A stretch of DNA of 64,000 nt from Gemmatimonadota bacterium (GTDB lineage Bacteria; Gemmatimonadota; Gemmatimonadetes; Longimicrobiales; Gaopeijiaceae). The number at the start of each line of letters is the position of its first letter. Position 1 is the first letter of the stretch. Position numbers and translations under genes: made by a program. Below are positions 24,861 to 34,846 of this stretch, piece by piece. The stretch is taken from positions 1-64,000 of the forward strand of contig VYAQ01000044.1 in the NCBI GenBank assembly GCA_009844885.1, in the 5' to 3' direction. Under the pieces are notes generated by a model, which saw only the letters and a list, made by a program, of their open reading frames with translations, did no database searches and had not been told where the DNA came from.

Positions 24861-26261
24861 CTACTCCTCGGGGCGCACACGCGCCGTGTCCACTGAGCCC
24901 CGGGCCGACACGTTGTCAGCATCCGGCGGCGGGGGCAACTCCTCGTTCAACCACCGCTCCTCCAGCCGCCGGAACGCCGCGGCAAGTTCGGCGCGCATCC
25001 GGGCGAAGCGCTCGCGTACGTCGGGTCGCCCCTGCAGGCGCAGGAACAACGCGGCATCCTCCCGCACCTCCCGCACCAGCTCCACCCATTGAAGAGCCAG
25101 GTAGCCACAAAAGGGCGCCGCCGCCAGGACCGCAACCGCCCATACGATTCCTCCCATGAAGAAAGCCAGCGTCACCCACAGAGCCCAGGCCACGACGACA
25201 CCGCCGAGGAGCGCGAGGATCTTGTGCGTGGCGGTGACCTCGTAGTCGGGCCGGGTCCGCTTCAGCACGAGCCCGGGGAGCCAGGTCACGGGGGCCCACA
25301 TCACCGCGCCCGCGACGGCAACCGGGAGCCCCACCAGCAGGAGAGTACCGCGAACGGCGATGTACCGGGCAACCGGAATCAGGCCGAAACGGGGCGGCAC
25401 GTCCCCTTCCCCCGCCCCGACCCGCTCATTGAGCGCGGCGTAGCGCTCTACCTTGCGCCGCAGTGCGCGGTGCTCCTCTGGGGCCTCCCGGCGAATCCAC
25501 TCCAGGCCCGCCGCAAAACGCTGCAGGCGCGGGAAGCGCACGCCCAGCTGCTCCCTGGCACGCCACGGCACCCACCGGTATTCCCGCACATACAGCTGTT
25601 CCGCCACCTCCACGAGCTCCCGGTCCCCGTGATGCACGAAGTTCAGTGTCTGCCGGCGAATGCCCGCCTCGATCCGTGTGGTGAGGATTCGCGCCGCCTC
25701 CACCGGGTCGCGGCGGTACGCCTCCGCCAGGTCCGCACAGCCGACGGCCCGTCCGTAGCGAACCGTCACCGGCGTCCGCGCCCGTTCCTTGCGCGAATAC
25801 GTGATGCCCACCGGCACGATCGAGAGCCCCAGTCCCCAGCCGGCGGCCGCCTCCGCCTGGAGCGCGATGCGCGCGGCTCCCGTGCGGAGTTCGGCGATCT
25901 GTGCGCCGGAGTGGCTCTTGCCCTCGGGGAAGATCTGGATCGCGCCGCCCTCCTGGAGCGCCTCGACCGCGGCGCGAAACATGTGCTCGTTGAGGTGCAT
26001 CGCCTCCGGATCGTCCTGTCGCCGGTAGACCGGGATCGCCCCGAGCGACCGGAGCACCGGCCCCAGCAGGGGCTGGTCGAAGAGCGGCGCCCGCCCGAGG
26101 GCCCGGACATAGCGGTCGCTGCAGCGCATGATCAGCACGGGGTCGAGCAGGCTGTTCGGATGGTTCGCGGCAACCAGCACGGGCCCCGCCGGAAGCCGCG
26201 GTCCGTGCGTGTCGACGCGGTAGAAGAGCCCGGCCGCCGTCCCCACCAACCGGGTGATCAC
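24861..26261 (-). CDS. PlsC-like 1-acylglycerol-3-phosphate acyltransferase
   Basis: VLVAANHPNSLLDPV (acyltransferase NHxxxxD-like), IQIFPEGKSHSG, then C-terminal TM pairs; start approximate. Confidence 0.8.
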   Translation of the reverse strand: MITRLVGTAAGLFYRVDTHGPRLPAGPVLVAANHPNSLLDPVLIMRCSDRYVRALGRAPLFDQPLLGPVLRSLGAIPVYRRQDDPEAMHLNEHMFRAAVEALQEGGAIQIFPEGKSHSGAQIAELRTGAARIALQAEAAAGWGLGLSIVPVGITYSRKERARTPVTVRYGRAVGCADLAEAYRRDPVEAARILTTRIEAGIRRQTLNFVHHGDRELVEVAEQLYVREYRWVPWRAREQLGVRFPRLQRFAAGLEWIRREAPEEHRALRRKVERYAALNERVGAGEGDVPPRFGLIPVARYIAVRGTLLLVGLPVAVAGAVMWAPVTWLPGLVLKRTRPDYEVTATHKILALLGGVVVAWALWVTLAFFMGGIVWAVAVLAAAPFCGYLALQWVELVREVREDAALFLRLQGRPDVRERFARMRAELAAAFRRLEERWLNEELPPPPDADNVSARGSVDTARVRPEE

Positions 26262-26365
26262 GGTGGCAATCCGGCTCGGCGATCCCTCCAACGCTCCACT
26301 CCTGAAGGCTTCGATTCTGTGACTCGGACAGGTTATCTTCGCAGACACCGCAACTGCTCGCCACC

Positions 26366-27394
26366 TTGACGAAACGGATGGTCGTGCGCGATCAAGCGAC
26401 ATCGGTCGGAAACAGCCCGGGGGGTCACGAGGCCACGGCCATCGCCCTGCCCCGCAACCCGGGCACGCCCCTCGACCTCAAGGCTGTGCGCGATGTGCGC
26501 GTCAATCGCTTCGCCGCGGACCACCGCGCGAGGACGCTGACCACGCGGCGCTCGGTCAAGCGCGACTCGCAGGCCGGATGGCTGCTCCGCGCGGTGACGA
26601 TGATCGACCTGACGACCCTGGCGGGCGACGACACGGCCGGGCGCGTACGGCGCCTCTGCGGCAAGGCCAGACACCCGGTCCGGGCCGACATCCTGGCCGC
26701 TTTGGGCGTGCCTGCCGCCGAAGTCAGGGCCGCGGCCGTTTGCGTCTACCACGCGCTCGTCCCCACCGCCTGTGATGCGCTCAGGGACAGCGGCATCCCC
26801 GTGGCCGCGGTCTCGACCGGCTTTCCCGCCGGCCTGTCGCCCTTCGCGACCCGGATCGCCGAAATCCGTGAGTCCGTCGCCGCGGGGGCCGAGGAGGTCG
26901 ACGTGGTGATCACGCGCGGGTCGGTGCTCGGCGGGGGCTGGGAGCGGCTCTACGACGAGGTCGCGGGCTTCCGCGAAGCCTGCGGCGACGCGCACATCAA
27001 GGTGATTCTGGCGACCGGGGAACTCGGGACTCTGGCCAACGTGAAGCGGGCCGCGACCGTTGCCATGATGGCCGGCGCGGACTTCGTGAAGACGTCCACG
27101 GGCAAGGAGTCCGTGAACGCGACGCTGCCGGTGGGCATCGTGCTGGCGCGCGCGATCCGGGAGTACCACCGGGCAACCGGCGTCCGGGTCGGGCTGAAGG
27201 CGGCCGGCGGGCTCAAGACCGCGAGGGATGCGCTGGCGTGGCTGATTCTGGTCAAGGAGGAGCTGGGGGACGCCTGGATCGACCCGCACCTTTTCCGGAT
27301 CGGCGCCAGTTCGCTCCTCGCGGACATCGAGCGGCAGCTCGAGCACCACGTCACCGGCCGCTACTCGGCATTTCACCGGCATCCCCTCGGGTAG
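26366..27394 (+). CDS. deoC: Deoxyribose-phosphate aldolase
   Basis: MIDLTTLAGDDT...AAVSTGFPAG...EEVDVVI...IKVILATGELG...GADFVKTSTGK...VGLKAAGGLKT. Confidence 0.93.
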   Translation: MTKRMVVRDQATSVGNSPGGHEATAIALPRNPGTPLDLKAVRDVRVNRFAADHRARTLTTRRSVKRDSQAGWLLRAVTMIDLTTLAGDDTAGRVRRLCGKARHPVRADILAALGVPAAEVRAAAVCVYHALVPTACDALRDSGIPVAAVSTGFPAGLSPFATRIAEIRESVAAGAEEVDVVITRGSVLGGGWERLYDEVAGFREACGDAHIKVILATGELGTLANVKRAATVAMMAGADFVKTSTGKESVNATLPVGIVLARAIREYHRATGVRVGLKAAGGLKTARDALAWLILVKEELGDAWIDPHLFRIGASSLLADIERQLEHHVTGRYSAFHRHPLG

Positions 27395-27408
27395 AGGAGC
27401 AACTCGCC

Positions 27409-29919
27409 ATGACCCGCCAAAGCGCCACGACGCGCGGCCGCGCCAACGACGAGCCGCCGGCCGGCAGCGCCTCGGCGTCCCGCGTGCTGGAAGCGTTCCG
27501 GGATCCCGGATACGGACCGGCGCCCGAAGGCGACCAGGTGGCCACGGAGTGGCTGGAAGAAGGCGAGCGGGTCTTTGGACACTACGTCGGCGGACGCTGG
27601 ACCGCCGGCGCCGGTGCGATCCGACGCACACACTGCCCGGCGGACGGACGGCTTCTCGCAAGCTTCAACGACGGCACCGCCGACGACATCGACCGGGCGG
27701 TGTCGGCGGCCGAAGAAGCGCTCGGGCCCTGGCAGGAGATCGGCGGTCACGCCCGCGCGCGGCACCTGTACCGGCTGGCTCGGCAGCTGCAGAAGCGGTC
27801 CCGGCTCTTCGCCGTGGTCGAGTCCCTGGACAACGGCAAGCCCGTGCGGGAATCGCGCGACCTGGACATCCCCCTCGCGATCCGGCACTTCTACCACCAC
27901 GCAGGCTGGGCCGAGCTCGCCCCTTCGGAGTTTGCGGGATACGAGCCCGTGGGCGTTGTGGGGCAGATCATCCCCTGGAATTTCCCGCTGCTCATGCTGG
28001 CGTGGAAGGTCGCGCCGGCCCTGGCCGCAGGCTGCACGGTCGTCCTCAAGCCCGCCGAATACACGCCGCTCTCGGCGCTGCTTTTCGCCGAGGTCGCGGA
28101 CGAGGCCGGGCTGCCTCCGGGCGTACTCAACGTGGTGACCGGGGGTGGAGCGACGGGCGCCGCCGTGGTGCGTCATCCAGGGACTGCCAAGATCGCGTTC
28201 ACCGGATCCACCGAGGTGGGGCGCGAGATCCGGCGGGTGACCGCGGGCACCGGCAAGCACCTGTCGCTCGAGTTGGGGGGCAAGTCCCCCTTCGTCGTGT
28301 TCGACAGCGCAGATCTGGACGCGGCCGTCGAAGGCGTGGTGGACGGGGTCTGGTTCAACCAGGGCCAGGTGTGCTGTGCCGGGTCGCGGCTGCTGGTGCA
28401 GGAGAGCGTCGAAGCCGAGATGCTGGACCGTCTTCGGGCGCGCATGGAGACCATCCGTGTCGGGCATCCGCTGGACAAGGCGATCGACATGGGCGCGCTC
28501 GTGGACCGCGTGCAGATGGACCGCGTGCAGCGCTACCTGGAGGCCGGCAAGGCGGACGGCGCGGAGATCTGGCAACCCGACCGGCCGCTGCCGCAGGACG
28601 GGCTGTTTCTGCCGCCGACGCTGTGCACCGGGGCGCCTCCCTCGAGCACCATCGTCACCGAGGAGATCTTCGGGCCCGTGCTGGTGAGCCTGACCTTCCG
28701 GACCCCGGCCGAGGCCGTCGCGCTCGCGAACGACACCCGCTACGGTCTGGCGGCCAGCATCTGGACGGAGGACATGAGCTTGGCGCTCGACGTGGCCCCG
28801 GGGATCAAGGCCGGCACGGTGTGGGTGAACTGCACCAACATGTTCGACGCGGCCTCCGGGTTCGGGGGCTACCGCGAATCGGGGTTTGGCCGCGAGGGCG
28901 GACGCGAAGGGATGTGGGAGTACCTGAAGCCTGTGGCGGCGGCACGCGGCGGGCGAGAGGCGACCGCGCCGGCAACGCCGGAATCCCCGGAAGCGGTGGA
29001 GGCGCCCCCGGTCGCGGAGCCTGATTCGGTGCCCCGGCCCATGTCAGCCGACCCCGCACCCTCCAGTGACCGTATCGACCGGACCCGCAAGCTGTGGATC
29101 GGTGGGAAGCAGGCGCGTCCGGACGGCGGCTACTCGCTGCCTGTCGCCGACTCCACGGGCATCGTCTACGCCGAGGCGCCGCGCGGGAACCGAAAGGACG
29201 TGCGCAACGCGGTCGAGGCGGCGGCGCAGGCGCGGGCGAAATGGGCACGACAGAGCGGCCACCTGCGCGCCCAGATCCTGTATTACCTGGCGGAGAACCT
29301 CGCGGTACGACGGAAGGAGCTCGCGCACACGCTCGGTCGTGCCACCGGCGCCGACGCGGGAGCCGCTGGGGCAGAGGTCGACGCCGCCGTGCAGTCGCTC
29401 TTCACGTTCGCGGCGTGGGCCGACAAGTACGACGGCAGCGTGCACTCGACCCCGTTCCGCAACGTTACCTTCGCGATGAACGAACCGGTCGGCACGATCG
29501 GCATCCGATGCGGGCACCACGCGCCCCTCGCCGGCATAGTCGGACCCTTGGCGGCCGCGATGTCACAGGGCAACGTGGCGGTGGTCGTGGTCCCGGAGCG
29601 CTGCCCCATCCCCGCCCTCGACCTGGTGCAGGTCCTGGAGACCTCGGACGTGCCGCCCGGCACGGTCAACATTCTCTCGGGGATCCACGGCGAAATCGTC
29701 CCCACCCTGGCCATGCACGACGACGTGGATCAGCTCTGGGACTTCGTGGCCGACGACCTCTCCGGGGATTCGGAGCGCCTTTCCGCAGGCAATCTCAAGA
29801 GGGTCTGGGTGGACCGCGAAGGCGTGATCGACTGGCTGGAGATGACGGGGCGCGACACCGGGATGCTCCTGCGCAAGGGCACAAGGGTCAAGAACATCTG
29901 GGTACCGTACGGCGTCTAG
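27409..29919 (+). CDS. Fused double-domain aldehyde dehydrogenase
   Basis: First ALDH domain with IIPWNFPLLM, LELGGKSPFVVF, NQGQVCCAGSR; second partial ALDH-like domain ~1040 nt lacking the canonical Cys motif. Confidence 0.88.
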   Translation: MTRQSATTRGRANDEPPAGSASASRVLEAFRDPGYGPAPEGDQVATEWLEEGERVFGHYVGGRWTAGAGAIRRTHCPADGRLLASFNDGTADDIDRAVSAAEEALGPWQEIGGHARARHLYRLARQLQKRSRLFAVVESLDNGKPVRESRDLDIPLAIRHFYHHAGWAELAPSEFAGYEPVGVVGQIIPWNFPLLMLAWKVAPALAAGCTVVLKPAEYTPLSALLFAEVADEAGLPPGVLNVVTGGGATGAAVVRHPGTAKIAFTGSTEVGREIRRVTAGTGKHLSLELGGKSPFVVFDSADLDAAVEGVVDGVWFNQGQVCCAGSRLLVQESVEAEMLDRLRARMETIRVGHPLDKAIDMGALVDRVQMDRVQRYLEAGKADGAEIWQPDRPLPQDGLFLPPTLCTGAPPSSTIVTEEIFGPVLVSLTFRTPAEAVALANDTRYGLAASIWTEDMSLALDVAPGIKAGTVWVNCTNMFDAASGFGGYRESGFGREGGREGMWEYLKPVAAARGGREATAPATPESPEAVEAPPVAEPDSVPRPMSADPAPSSDRIDRTRKLWIGGKQARPDGGYSLPVADSTGIVYAEAPRGNRKDVRNAVEAAAQARAKWARQSGHLRAQILYYLAENLAVRRKELAHTLGRATGADAGAAGAEVDAAVQSLFTFAAWADKYDGSVHSTPFRNVTFAMNEPVGTIGIRCGHHAPLAGIVGPLAAAMSQGNVAVVVVPERCPIPALDLVQVLETSDVPPGTVNILSGIHGEIVPTLAMHDDVDQLWDFVADDLSGDSERLSAGNLKRVWVDREGVIDWLEMTGRDTGMLLRKGTRVKNIWVPYGV

Positions 29920-30293
29920 CGCCGCAGAAACGAGCGGTACAGCGGGTTCGCGACCGTCAGGTACACCGTGTCGCCGGGCCCGACCGAAACCCGATTGGTG
30001 AGAATATCGTCTCCCGCCAGCACGTCGATCCGGATTCGGAGATCGTCGACGGTCGGCCAGGCAAGCGTGAAGGTCTCCCTTCCGTTGCCCGGGACGATTC
30101 CCAGACGCCGCTCCGTCCGCGACACGGCACGCAAAGTCGCCTCGTTGAAGTTGTTGTTCACGACGCTGATCCGGATGCTGCGGGCCGCCGCGCTACCACC
30201 GTCGAAGGGATTCGGCGCCTCGGCCGCACCGGCGCATCCCACCAGGGCCATGGCGGTCAACGCCATCGCCAAAAACCTCAATCGCCGTGTCAT
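29916..30293 (-). CDS. Hypothetical lipoprotein
   Basis: Signal with lipobox AMALVGC. Confidence 0.6.
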   Translation of the reverse strand: MTRRLRFLAMALTAMALVGCAGAAEAPNPFDGGSAAARSIRISVVNNNFNEATLRAVSRTERRLGIVPGNGRETFTLAWPTVDDLRIRIDVLAGDDILTNRVSVGPGDTVYLTVANPLYRSFLRR

Positions 30294-30386
30294 TCGAGCC
30301 TCCTCGCCTTTCGTCGGAGTCCCACGGACTCCGGTATCTCCGGACCGCCGGCCGGGGAGCCGTCCCCGCGGCGACCCGCACCCTCG

Positions 30387-33300
30387 CTAGCTCACCAGCC
30401 GCCTGTCCTCGATCGGTTCCAGTCCCTCGCGGATCAACAGTTCGTTCAGGCGGCCCAGGTCCCGCCGAATCACGATCTCCATCTGCGACATCTGCTCGTC
30501 CAGAAGCGCCGAGAGGTGCTGGAACACCTCGTGCGACTGGTCGGTCGGACGGTCTTCCGCACTCTCGACCACTCCCAGCAGCGCGGCGAGCTTGTTGTTC
30601 AGCTTGATCGGGAAGTTGAGCGGATCCTGGTTGCTCTGATTCCGGACCTGGTAGATCTCGGCCTCGACCACGCTAAGATTGTCGTCCACGACGACCGCCT
30701 GGGCTCCCACCTCCTCGTCGTCCGTCTCCTCAAGCCGCTCGTCGATCTGGCCCTTGATGTCGCGCACCTTGATCACGGCTTCGTTGGCCTCCGACACCCG
30801 GTCCCGGATCTCGATCGCCAGCTCGAAGCGTTCCCGCAGATCCGCCACGGTGACGCCTTCCAGGTTCGGGTTGATCCCGATTTCGAAATCCTGCGTCATC
30901 GGGGCTCCGTCGTTTACCGTCATCCGCACCGTATAGGTTCCGGGCACGGCGGTCGGTCCCATCGGCCGCGCCGCCCACATGATCCTGCCCTCGAAGTCCG
31001 TCCACGCGGGGTAGCGCATGTCCCAGCGGAACGAGTGGGACCCCTGCTCCACCGCCGGCTGCCCACCGCCCCCGCCACCGAAGAAGGCCGCGAAGGGACT
31101 CACTTCCTCCTCCTCTTCCTCGTCACCCGCGACTGCCTCGTAGGTGCGGATGACCTCGCCCGCGGCGTCGAGCACCTCGAACGTCACCTTCTCCGCGTCC
31201 TCGGCCAGGTGGTACTGGAACTCGGCACCGAAGTCCAACCCGCGGATGGGGTCGCGCGGATCGAAGAGCCACGCGTCCGCGTCCGCGATCTCATCGGTCA
31301 GCTGGCGCAGCGGCCCGATGTTCTCGAGCACCCAGAAGGAACGGCCGTGGGTGCCGATCACCACATCGTCCTCTTCGACGACGAGGTCCGACACCTGGAG
31401 GACCGGCAGATTCAGTGACAGCGGCTGCCACATTCCCCCGTCGTCGAACGAGACGTATACAGTCCGTTCGGACGCAGCGAAAAGCAGCCCCGGACGCCGG
31501 GGATCCTCCCGCGTGGCCCGGATGAAGTCGTCCTCCGGAATCCCGTCGACGATCTTTGTCCACGACTGGCCGTAGTCGTCCGTCTTCCAGATGTAGGGGG
31601 CGCGGTCGTCGTCCACGAGATAGCGGATGCCCGAGACATACGCCTTGCCCGGCGTGTTCGGCGACGCCTCGATCGTGTTGATGCGCACGAAGTCGGGCGC
31701 GTCCGGCGGCGTCACGTTCGACCAGTTCAGGCCTGCGTCGCGGGTGACGTGCACCAGCCCGTCGTCCGAACCCGCCCAGATCACCTCGGCATCGTGGTAG
31801 GACGGGGCGATGGCGAAGACCGTGGCGAACGTCTCCACACCCGTCTGGTCCCTCGTGATGGGGCCGCCCGAGGGGCCCATCGTCATCGGGTCGGCACGAG
31901 TCAGGTCCGGGCTGATCTGGTCCCAGCTCTGACCCTCGGTCGTCGTCTTCCAGACCTTCTGCGTACCCGTGTAGAGGACGTCGGGGTCATGGTGGGAGAA
32001 GACGATGGGGAAGGTCCACTGCACCCTTTCAATCAGATCCTCGGACGACTGGCCCATGGGGTTTTCCGGCCACACGTTGACCGCCCGCGTCTGGCCGGTG
32101 GCCATGTCGAAGCGGGACAGCGCGCCCCCGTAGCAGCCCGCGTAGAACACGTCCAGATTGATCGGATTGGGCGCCACGTACCCGCTCTCGCACCCGCCCA
32201 CGGCGTAGTACCACGCACGGCTGCCAGGCCCCCGCGCCGCCATCTGGTTCCAGCCGCGCACGGGGATGCACGCCGTCGAGTTGTCCTGCTGGCCTCCGCA
32301 GATGTGGTACGGCGTGTGCTCGGTCGTGATCACGCGGTAGAACTGGGCCGTCGAATAGTCCTGGTCCGTCCAGCTCCGGCCGCCGTTGAACGTCACGTTG
32401 GCCCCGCCGTCGTTCGCGTTGACCATGCGGTCCGAGTCGCCGGGGGCGATCCACAGGTCATGGTTGTCCCCGTGGGGCACCGGTATCCCGCGGGGGAACG
32501 TCTCGCCGCCGTCCCGCGACCGGTACAGCCCCGTGTTCAGGGCGTACATGACGTCCTCGTCGTTGGGGTCGGCGTACACGCGCGTGTAATAGAAGGCGCG
32601 CTGCCTCAGCTTGCGCTCGTCGTTCACGCGCTCCCAGGTGGCCCCGGCGTCGTCCGAGCGCCAAACGCCCCCGTCGGGTTCGTGTTCGATCAGCGCCCAG
32701 ACGCGATTCGGGTTCGCGGGCGACACGGCGACTCCGATCTTCCCGACCGGTCCCTCCGCCAGGCCGACATTGGCGGTGATCTCGGTCCAGCCCTCCCCTC
32801 CGTCGGTGGATTTGTAGAGGCCGCTGTCCTCACCCCCCGACGACATCCCCCAGGAACGGCGCCATGCCTCCCAAATCGCGGCATAGATGATGTCCGGATT
32901 CGTCACGTCCACGCTGATATCCACAGCGCCGGCCCCGTCGCTCTTGTAGAGGACCCGCCGCCAGGTCTCGCCCCCGTCGGTCGTCTTGAACACGCCCCGC
33001 TCGGGGTTGTTCGCGGAGTGCTTGCCGAAGGCCGCGGCCCAGGCCACGTCGCAGTTGTCCGGATGGATGCGGATGCGCGCGATGTTCTGGGTCTCGGTCA
33101 GCCCGATGTGTTCCCAGGTCTCCCCCGCGTCCGTGGACTTGTAGGCCCCGTCGCCCTGCTGGATGTTCCCACGGATCTGGGTCTCACCCGTCCCCATGTA
33201 GACGATGTCCGGGTTGCTCTCGCAGACCTGCACCGCCCCGATCGACGCGCTGTTCATCTGCCCGTCGGTGATCGGTTGCCAGTTCTGGCCGCCGTCCGTG

Positions 33301-33539
33301 GTCTTCCACAGACCGCCCCCGGTGGTGCCCATGTAGTACTCGAAGGGGCGGGCGTCGGAGCCCGCGGCGGCGATGGAGCGGCCGCCCCGGGGCGGGCCGA
33401 CGTTCCGCCATTCGAGGGAGCCCCACAGGGCCTCGTCGTAGCTCTGCTGGGCGTGGGCGGGGGTCTGGGGCCAGGCGGCGGCAGCGGCCACGCCGGCGAC
33501 GGCAGCGGCGAGGAACGGGAAGCGACGCTGGTTGTGCAT
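30387..33539 (-). CDS. Sortilin/BNR-repeat (VPS10-like) secreted protein
   Basis: Repeated GGGLWKTTDGGQNW, KSTDAGETWEHIG, SDDAGATWERV Asp-box repeats; signal peptide. Confidence 0.85.
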   Translation of the reverse strand: MHNQRRFPFLAAAVAGVAAAAAWPQTPAHAQQSYDEALWGSLEWRNVGPPRGGRSIAAAGSDARPFEYYMGTTGGGLWKTTDGGQNWQPITDGQMNSASIGAVQVCESNPDIVYMGTGETQIRGNIQQGDGAYKSTDAGETWEHIGLTETQNIARIRIHPDNCDVAWAAAFGKHSANNPERGVFKTTDGGETWRRVLYKSDGAGAVDISVDVTNPDIIYAAIWEAWRRSWGMSSGGEDSGLYKSTDGGEGWTEITANVGLAEGPVGKIGVAVSPANPNRVWALIEHEPDGGVWRSDDAGATWERVNDERKLRQRAFYYTRVYADPNDEDVMYALNTGLYRSRDGGETFPRGIPVPHGDNHDLWIAPGDSDRMVNANDGGANVTFNGGRSWTDQDYSTAQFYRVITTEHTPYHICGGQQDNSTACIPVRGWNQMAARGPGSRAWYYAVGGCESGYVAPNPINLDVFYAGCYGGALSRFDMATGQTRAVNVWPENPMGQSSEDLIERVQWTFPIVFSHHDPDVLYTGTQKVWKTTTEGQSWDQISPDLTRADPMTMGPSGGPITRDQTGVETFATVFAIAPSYHDAEVIWAGSDDGLVHVTRDAGLNWSNVTPPDAPDFVRINTIEASPNTPGKAYVSGIRYLVDDDRAPYIWKTDDYGQSWTKIVDGIPEDDFIRATREDPRRPGLLFAASERTVYVSFDDGGMWQPLSLNLPVLQVSDLVVEEDDVVIGTHGRSFWVLENIGPLRQLTDEIADADAWLFDPRDPIRGLDFGAEFQYHLAEDAEKVTFEVLDAAGEVIRTYEAVAGDEEEEEEVSPFAAFFGGGGGGQPAVEQGSHSFRWDMRYPAWTDFEGRIMWAARPMGPTAVPGTYTVRMTVNDGAPMTQDFEIGINPNLEGVTVADLRERFELAIEIRDRVSEANEAVIKVRDIKGQIDERLEETDDEEVGAQAVVVDDNLSVVEAEIYQVRNQSNQDPLNFPIKLNNKLAALLGVVESAEDRPTDQSHEVFQHLSALLDEQMSQMEIVIRRDLGRLNELLIREGLEPIEDRRLVS

Positions 33540-33703
33540 GAGGAAGAAAGCTCCTTATGAGGACTGAAAACGGTCGATCCGGTACCGGGCACGATAGGAT
33601 GAGACAGGTTGCCGATCAAGGACTGCCGTAGTGCAGGGTCCTGGCGTGGGCGGGGACGCCCGGCACCCGGCAGCGCACCGGCGCCGGGCCGGCGCGGCCG
33701 TCC

Positions 33704-34219
33704 CTACCGCCCGATGGGAATTCGGATGATCGGTACCAGGGTGCCTATGGTCTGGCCATCGTCGGGGTCCTCTTCGTTGGATCCTCCGACCACCACCTGC
33801 CGGACAACCACCGCAACCAGACCACTGCCCAGGGCGGCCATGACGCCGCTGCGCAGAAGGGACAACTCCCGGGTGGCCAGCGCTTCCACACCGGTTCGCG
33901 GGATGCCCACGGACTGCCGCAACTGCCGGCTCCCCGAGATCTCGGAAGGCAGGCGCAGGGTCACGACCGACACGAATACGGAGTCGTCGCTGGCGCCGAC
34001 CAGACGACCGTCCACGGTGCGCGAGAGCTGACCCGTCTGCTGGGTCAGTTCCAGGGCCTGCGCGTCGGACACCCTGACGCGCACATCTGTACCGACCGGC
34101 GGAGTGGACGCCGTCGGCTGGAAGGTGTAGCAGGCGCTGGAACACACCGCCGCCAGGACCACGGCGGTCCCCGCAAGGCGCCGGCAGCCCACCTTTCCCT
34201 GCAGATCAAGTCGTTCCAT
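33704..34219 (-). CDS. Hypothetical lipoprotein
   Basis: MERLDLQGKVGCRRLAGTAVVLAAVCSSACYTFQP; adjacent to SusC/D locus. Confidence 0.5.
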   Translation of the reverse strand: MERLDLQGKVGCRRLAGTAVVLAAVCSSACYTFQPTASTPPVGTDVRVRVSDAQALELTQQTGQLSRTVDGRLVGASDDSVFVSVVTLRLPSEISGSRQLRQSVGIPRTGVEALATRELSLLRSGVMAALGSGLVAVVVRQVVVGGSNEEDPDDGQTIGTLVPIIRIPIGR

Positions 34220-34222
34220 GGG

Positions 34223-34660
34223 TCACAGAAGCTCGAAGTCCTGGAGGACATGCTGATTGAACAGATACATGTAGAGAATCGGGTTTCCCGGTCCGGCCTG
34301 CACCGTGTTGTCGACCGCCTGCTCGTCGTCGAGGAAAACCTGGACCCGCACGGTAGCCGTCGTCGAGTCGGCCGGTACCGCAAACATGTAGAACCGCTGC
34401 TCTTCCTTGATGTTCCAGTTCCGGTCGAACGGAAGAGGGCCTCTGATGGTATCCGACACGAAGACCTGTGCCGTCAGATCGCCCTGCTCGTCGCTGGTCG
34501 CAAAGAACTCGGTGGACGTGATGACAAGGAACTGCCGGGTATCCCCTTCCAGGGTGATTCGAATCACGTCCGGGGCCGGGTCTTCGAACCAGTCACAGGC
34601 TCCGAATGCGAGCGCCATCAGGAAAGATGCGCCAAGCGCCTTGCGAACTCTGCTCTTCAA
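34223..34660 (-). CDS. Hypothetical lipoprotein
   Basis: TTG start; FLMALAFGACDWFEDPAPDVIRITLEGDTRQFLVITSTEFF. Confidence 0.5.
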   Translation of the reverse strand: MKSRVRKALGASFLMALAFGACDWFEDPAPDVIRITLEGDTRQFLVITSTEFFATSDEQGDLTAQVFVSDTIRGPLPFDRNWNIKEEQRFYMFAVPADSTTATVRVQVFLDDEQAVDNTVQAGPGNPILYMYLFNQHVLQDFELL

Positions 34661-34846
34661 CGGGACTCCCAATCGCTGCTGGAAAGAACTTCGGACTGCG
34701 GCCGCCGGGAGCTTCGCTTCGCCGGCCAACCAACTCGGATAACGAGCATCGCACGGCGGGGCCCAGGAGGCAACTCCTGGACCCCGCCCGGTCGCGCGTC
34801 GGCGGACCGACCGCCGAGCCAACCTTACTCGGCCTTTGCGTCCTGC

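Noticed and set aside
29094-31418. 774-aa plus-strand ORF
   Set aside because: Spans the ALDH gene out of frame and the BNR gene antisense; GC-driven shadow ORF
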